This document shows, one piece after another, positions 11,857 to 13,610 of a stretch of 13,610 bases of DNA; the first letter of the stretch is position 1; each line of letters begins with the position of its first letter. The position numbers and the translations under genes were made by a program. The notes under the pieces are model-generated. The model saw only the letters and a list, made by a program, of their open reading frames with translations. It was not told the DNA's origin and did not search any database. The DNA is from Firmicutes bacterium UBA4874. Its GTDB lineage: Bacteria; Bacillota; Clostridia; Caldicoprobacterales; DTU083. The DNA lies in NCBI GenBank assembly GCA_002399435.1, contig DHDO01000046.1, positions 12,079 through 25,688 of the forward strand, written 5' to 3'.

Positions 11857-13479
11857 ATGTTGAAAGAAGATCAGGCCGGACAAAGCCGGGCCAGACAGGA
11901 TATTCTGGAAAGCAGGACCGCACTGGGGATTGAACTGGGATCCACCCGCATCAAGTCGGTCCTGATCGGAGAGGACCATCGTCCCATTGCTTCCGGAAGC
12001 TATGACTGGGAAAACAAGCTGGAAAACGGAATATGGACCTATCACCTGGAGGATGTATGGAAAGGCCTGCAGGGCAGCTACCGGAGCCTTGCGGAGGCAG
12101 TACGCGGCAGATACGGAGCGGATCTTTCCACTGTCGGTTCCATCGGTATTTCCGGCATGATGCACGGATATCTCGTATTTGACAGGGAAGGGCATCTGCT
12201 GGTGCCTTTTCGTACCTGGAGGAACACCATAACCGGGCAGGCCGCTGGTCTGCTGACGGAGAAGTTTGACTTCAATATTCCCCAGAGATGGGGCGTTGCC
12301 CATTTGTATCAGGCAATATGCAATAACGAAGACCATATCCGGAATATTTCCTTTCTGACAACACTGGCCGGGTACGTACACTGGAAGCTGACAGGGCAAA
12401 AGATCCTCGGTGTAGGGGAAGCCTCCGGAGTCTTTCCCATTGGCAAAAACGGCAGTTATCAAACCGCAATGGTGGAGCAGTTTGACGGGCTGATTTCCGG
12501 CCTTTCCCTGGGCTGGAGTCTGGAGGATATTCTCCCGGAAGTCCGGAGTGCCGGAGAGCCCGGCGGGGTACTGACCGAAGAAGGAGCCAGGCTGCTGGAT
12601 CCCAGCGGAAGGCTGAAGGCCGGAATTCCCCTGTGTCCTCCGGAAGGCGATGCCGGCACCGGCATGGTTGCCACCAACAGCGTAGCCGAACATACAGGGA
12701 ACGTTTCGGCAGGGACTTCCATTTTTGCAATGGTGGTACTGGAGAAAGAACTGAGCCGGATTTACCCCGAAATTGATATGGTGACCACGCCTGCCGGGAA
12801 ACCGGTCGCCATGGTGCACTGCAACAACTGCACCTCGGATCTGGACGCCTGGGTGCGCCTGTTCGGGGAAGTCCTTGAAACCATGGGCGCCAAGGCTGAA
12901 AAGTCCGATCTGTACGATGCCCTTTACTTCAAGGCTTTGGAAGGAGAAAGTGACTGCGGGGGGCTGCTTTCCTACAACTATTACTCCGGTGAACCAATCA
13001 CCGGATTCCGGGAAGGCCGTCCACTGTTTGTCCGTATGCCGGACAGCCGGTTTCATCTGGCAAACTTTGCCCGAAGTCTGCTTCTTTCCGCTGTCGCGGT
13101 GCTCCGGATCGGCATGGATATTCTCACCGGACAGGAGCATGTCAGAGTGGAGAAAATGCTGGGCCACGGCGGATTGTTCAAAACCAGGGGAGTGGGTCAG
13201 CAACTGATGGCCGCTGCCCTGAATGTACCGGTGTCCGTAATGGAGTCCGCCGGAGAAGGCGGCGCCTGGGGCATTGCCCTGCTGGCTGCCTATGGGCAGC
13301 GGAAGAAGGAAGGTGAAACCCTGGAGCGTTATCTTGCGGACAGGGTGTTTGCCCAAATCCAGGGTTCCTGTGTGGAGCCCAAAATCGGAGATGTCCAGGG
13401 ATTTGATTCCTATATGAAGCGGTATCTGGAAGGGCTGGCCATTCAAAAGGCAGCAGTGGAGCATTTGCACGATTCGTAG
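11857..13479 (+). CDS. FGGY-family carbohydrate kinase (substrate unknown)
   Basis: An ATP-dependent sugar or polyol kinase of the FGGY family (xylulokinase, ribulokinase, glycerol kinase and relatives). The 540-residue product has the actin-like ATPase fold signatures: phosphate-1 loop [14 protein letters not shown] (22-35), an N-domain substrate block [12 protein letters not shown] (98-109), probable catalytic base Asp265 in [10 protein letters not shown], phosphate-2 loop [10 protein letters not shown] (281-290), and an adenosine-site region [14 protein letters not shown] then [18 protein letters not shown] near residues 440-485. The N-terminal 20 residues before the first strand are polar and longer than usual. 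ATG 11857 is preceded by GGGGAAGGGG about 11 bases upstream, a rather distant site. No isomerase, epimerase, transporter or sugar regulator is next to it, so the substrate cannot be inferred. Clostridial homologues are often labelled xylulokinase, but the sequence alone does not justify that. Confidence 0.85.
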   Translation: MLKEDQAGQSRARQDILESRTALGIELGSTRIKSVLIGEDHRPIASGSYDWENKLENGIWTYHLEDVWKGLQGSYRSLAEAVRGRYGADLSTVGSIGISGMMHGYLVFDREGHLLVPFRTWRNTITGQAAGLLTEKFDFNIPQRWGVAHLYQAICNNEDHIRNISFLTTLAGYVHWKLTGQKILGVGEASGVFPIGKNGSYQTAMVEQFDGLISGLSLGWSLEDILPEVRSAGEPGGVLTEEGARLLDPSGRLKAGIPLCPPEGDAGTGMVATNSVAEHTGNVSAGTSIFAMVVLEKELSRIYPEIDMVTTPAGKPVAMVHCNNCTSDLDAWVRLFGEVLETMGAKAEKSDLYDALYFKALEGESDCGGLLSYNYYSGEPITGFREGRPLFVRMPDSRFHLANFARSLLLSAVAVLRIGMDILTGQEHVRVEKMLGHGGLFKTRGVGQQLMAAALNVPVSVMESAGEGGAWGIALLAAYGQRKKEGETLERYLADRVFAQIQGSCVEPKIGDVQGFDSYMKRYLEGLAIQKAAVEHLHDS

Positions 13480-13610
13480 GAAATCATGATCCTATAATAT
13501 TAGTTTTATTTCAATTTTTCATTTTATACTTCATATACTGAGTGAATTCCGGTTTTCTGAGTTGGGATGGTATGAGTTCAGATGGAAACAGATCAGACAA
13601 CGATGGATAC
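13480..13610 (+). other. AT-rich intergenic tail with possible promoter elements and possible next start
   Basis: After the kinase stop the sequence becomes strikingly AT-rich (about 13493-13540) compared with the rest of the window. A TATAAT lies at 13493-13498 but has no -35 at a normal distance. CATATACT at 13532-13539 fits 7 of 8 positions of the sigma-E -10 pattern, with only a poor -35 (TTCAATTT, 13510-13517). ATG codons at 13572 and 13582 begin frames open to the window end, but neither has a convincing ribosome binding site. No terminator hairpin for the kinase gene is apparent. Confidence 0.4.

Noticed and set aside
11740..13470. A 576-codon open frame on the minus strand opposite the kinase gene
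   Set aside because: It mirrors the FGGY kinase frame, has no recognisable domain and is low in coherent motifs. Long antisense frames are expected opposite genes with this codon usage.
11857..13479. Naming the kinase XylB or AraB
   Set aside because: Only general FGGY motifs are visible, and the context gives no substrate information.
1..13610. CRISPR arrays, tRNA or rRNA genes, insertion sequences, toxin-antitoxin or phage-defence genes
   Set aside because: No repeat-spacer pattern, cloverleaf, transposase or defence-type domain was seen on either strand.

Overview
The window is a stretch of chromosome from an endospore-forming bacterium of the class Clostridia (Firmicutes/Bacillota), of roughly even GC content. 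The evidence is the gene set: the sporulation genes spoIIGA, sigE, sigG, a YlmC/YmxH family gene, a SpoIIP-type amidase and spoIVA. Strong AGGAGG-type ribosome binding sites and frequent GTG/TTG starts agree. The clostridial rather than bacillar setting is suggested by nrdR next to the sigma genes, and by a DUF1614 gene, a SpoIIP-like gene and two DUF3189-like genes immediately before der, plsY and spoIVA. I cannot name the genus. Every recognised gene is on the plus strand. I see no mobile element, tRNA, rRNA or CRISPR array, and no gene-free stretch longer than 300 bases; the longest gap is 242 bases, upstream of the aminopeptidase gene.

Layout. (1) 2-2161: the 3' end of spoIIGA, then sigE and sigG. 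SpoIIGA is the protease that activates pro-sigma-E in the mother cell; sigma-G is the late forespore sigma factor. A sigma-F-like promoter lies between sigE and sigG. (2) 2254-3137: a small YlmC/YmxH PRC-barrel gene with a possible sigma-E promoter, then nrdR with its own sigma-A-like promoter, closed by an intrinsic terminator. (3) 3222-6080: a tightly packed unit of a DUF1614 membrane protein, a SpoIIP-like amidase anchored at its C terminus, and two divergent DUF3189-like proteins. Starts overlap or nearly abut, and a good sigma-F/sigma-G-like promoter precedes the unit. (4) 6221-8201: der (ribosome-assembly GTPase) and plsY (phospholipid synthesis), with a sigma-A promoter and a terminator. 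(5) 8204-9939: spoIVA (spore-coat basement ATPase) with a sigma-E-type -35 box embedded in a palindrome, closed by a strong terminator. (6) 9965-13479: a long-form Xaa-Pro aminopeptidase and an FGGY-family carbohydrate kinase. The last 131 bases are AT-rich and contain only possible regulatory sequence and a possible start of the next gene.

How it fits together. The inferred promoters follow the sporulation cascade: SpoIIGA and sigma-E (mother cell), sigma-F-type control of sigG (forespore), sigma-F/G-type control of the DUF1614-SpoIIP-DUF3189 unit (forespore), and sigma-E control of the YlmC/YmxH gene and spoIVA (mother cell). Housekeeping genes (nrdR, der, plsY) sit between them with vegetative-type promoters. 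The least understood part is region 3. There a peptidoglycan-cleaving domain with unusual topology is co-encoded with a polytopic membrane protein and a duplicated family of unknown function. That unit is the best candidate here for a poorly described system, but only its composition is directly visible; its function is inference.
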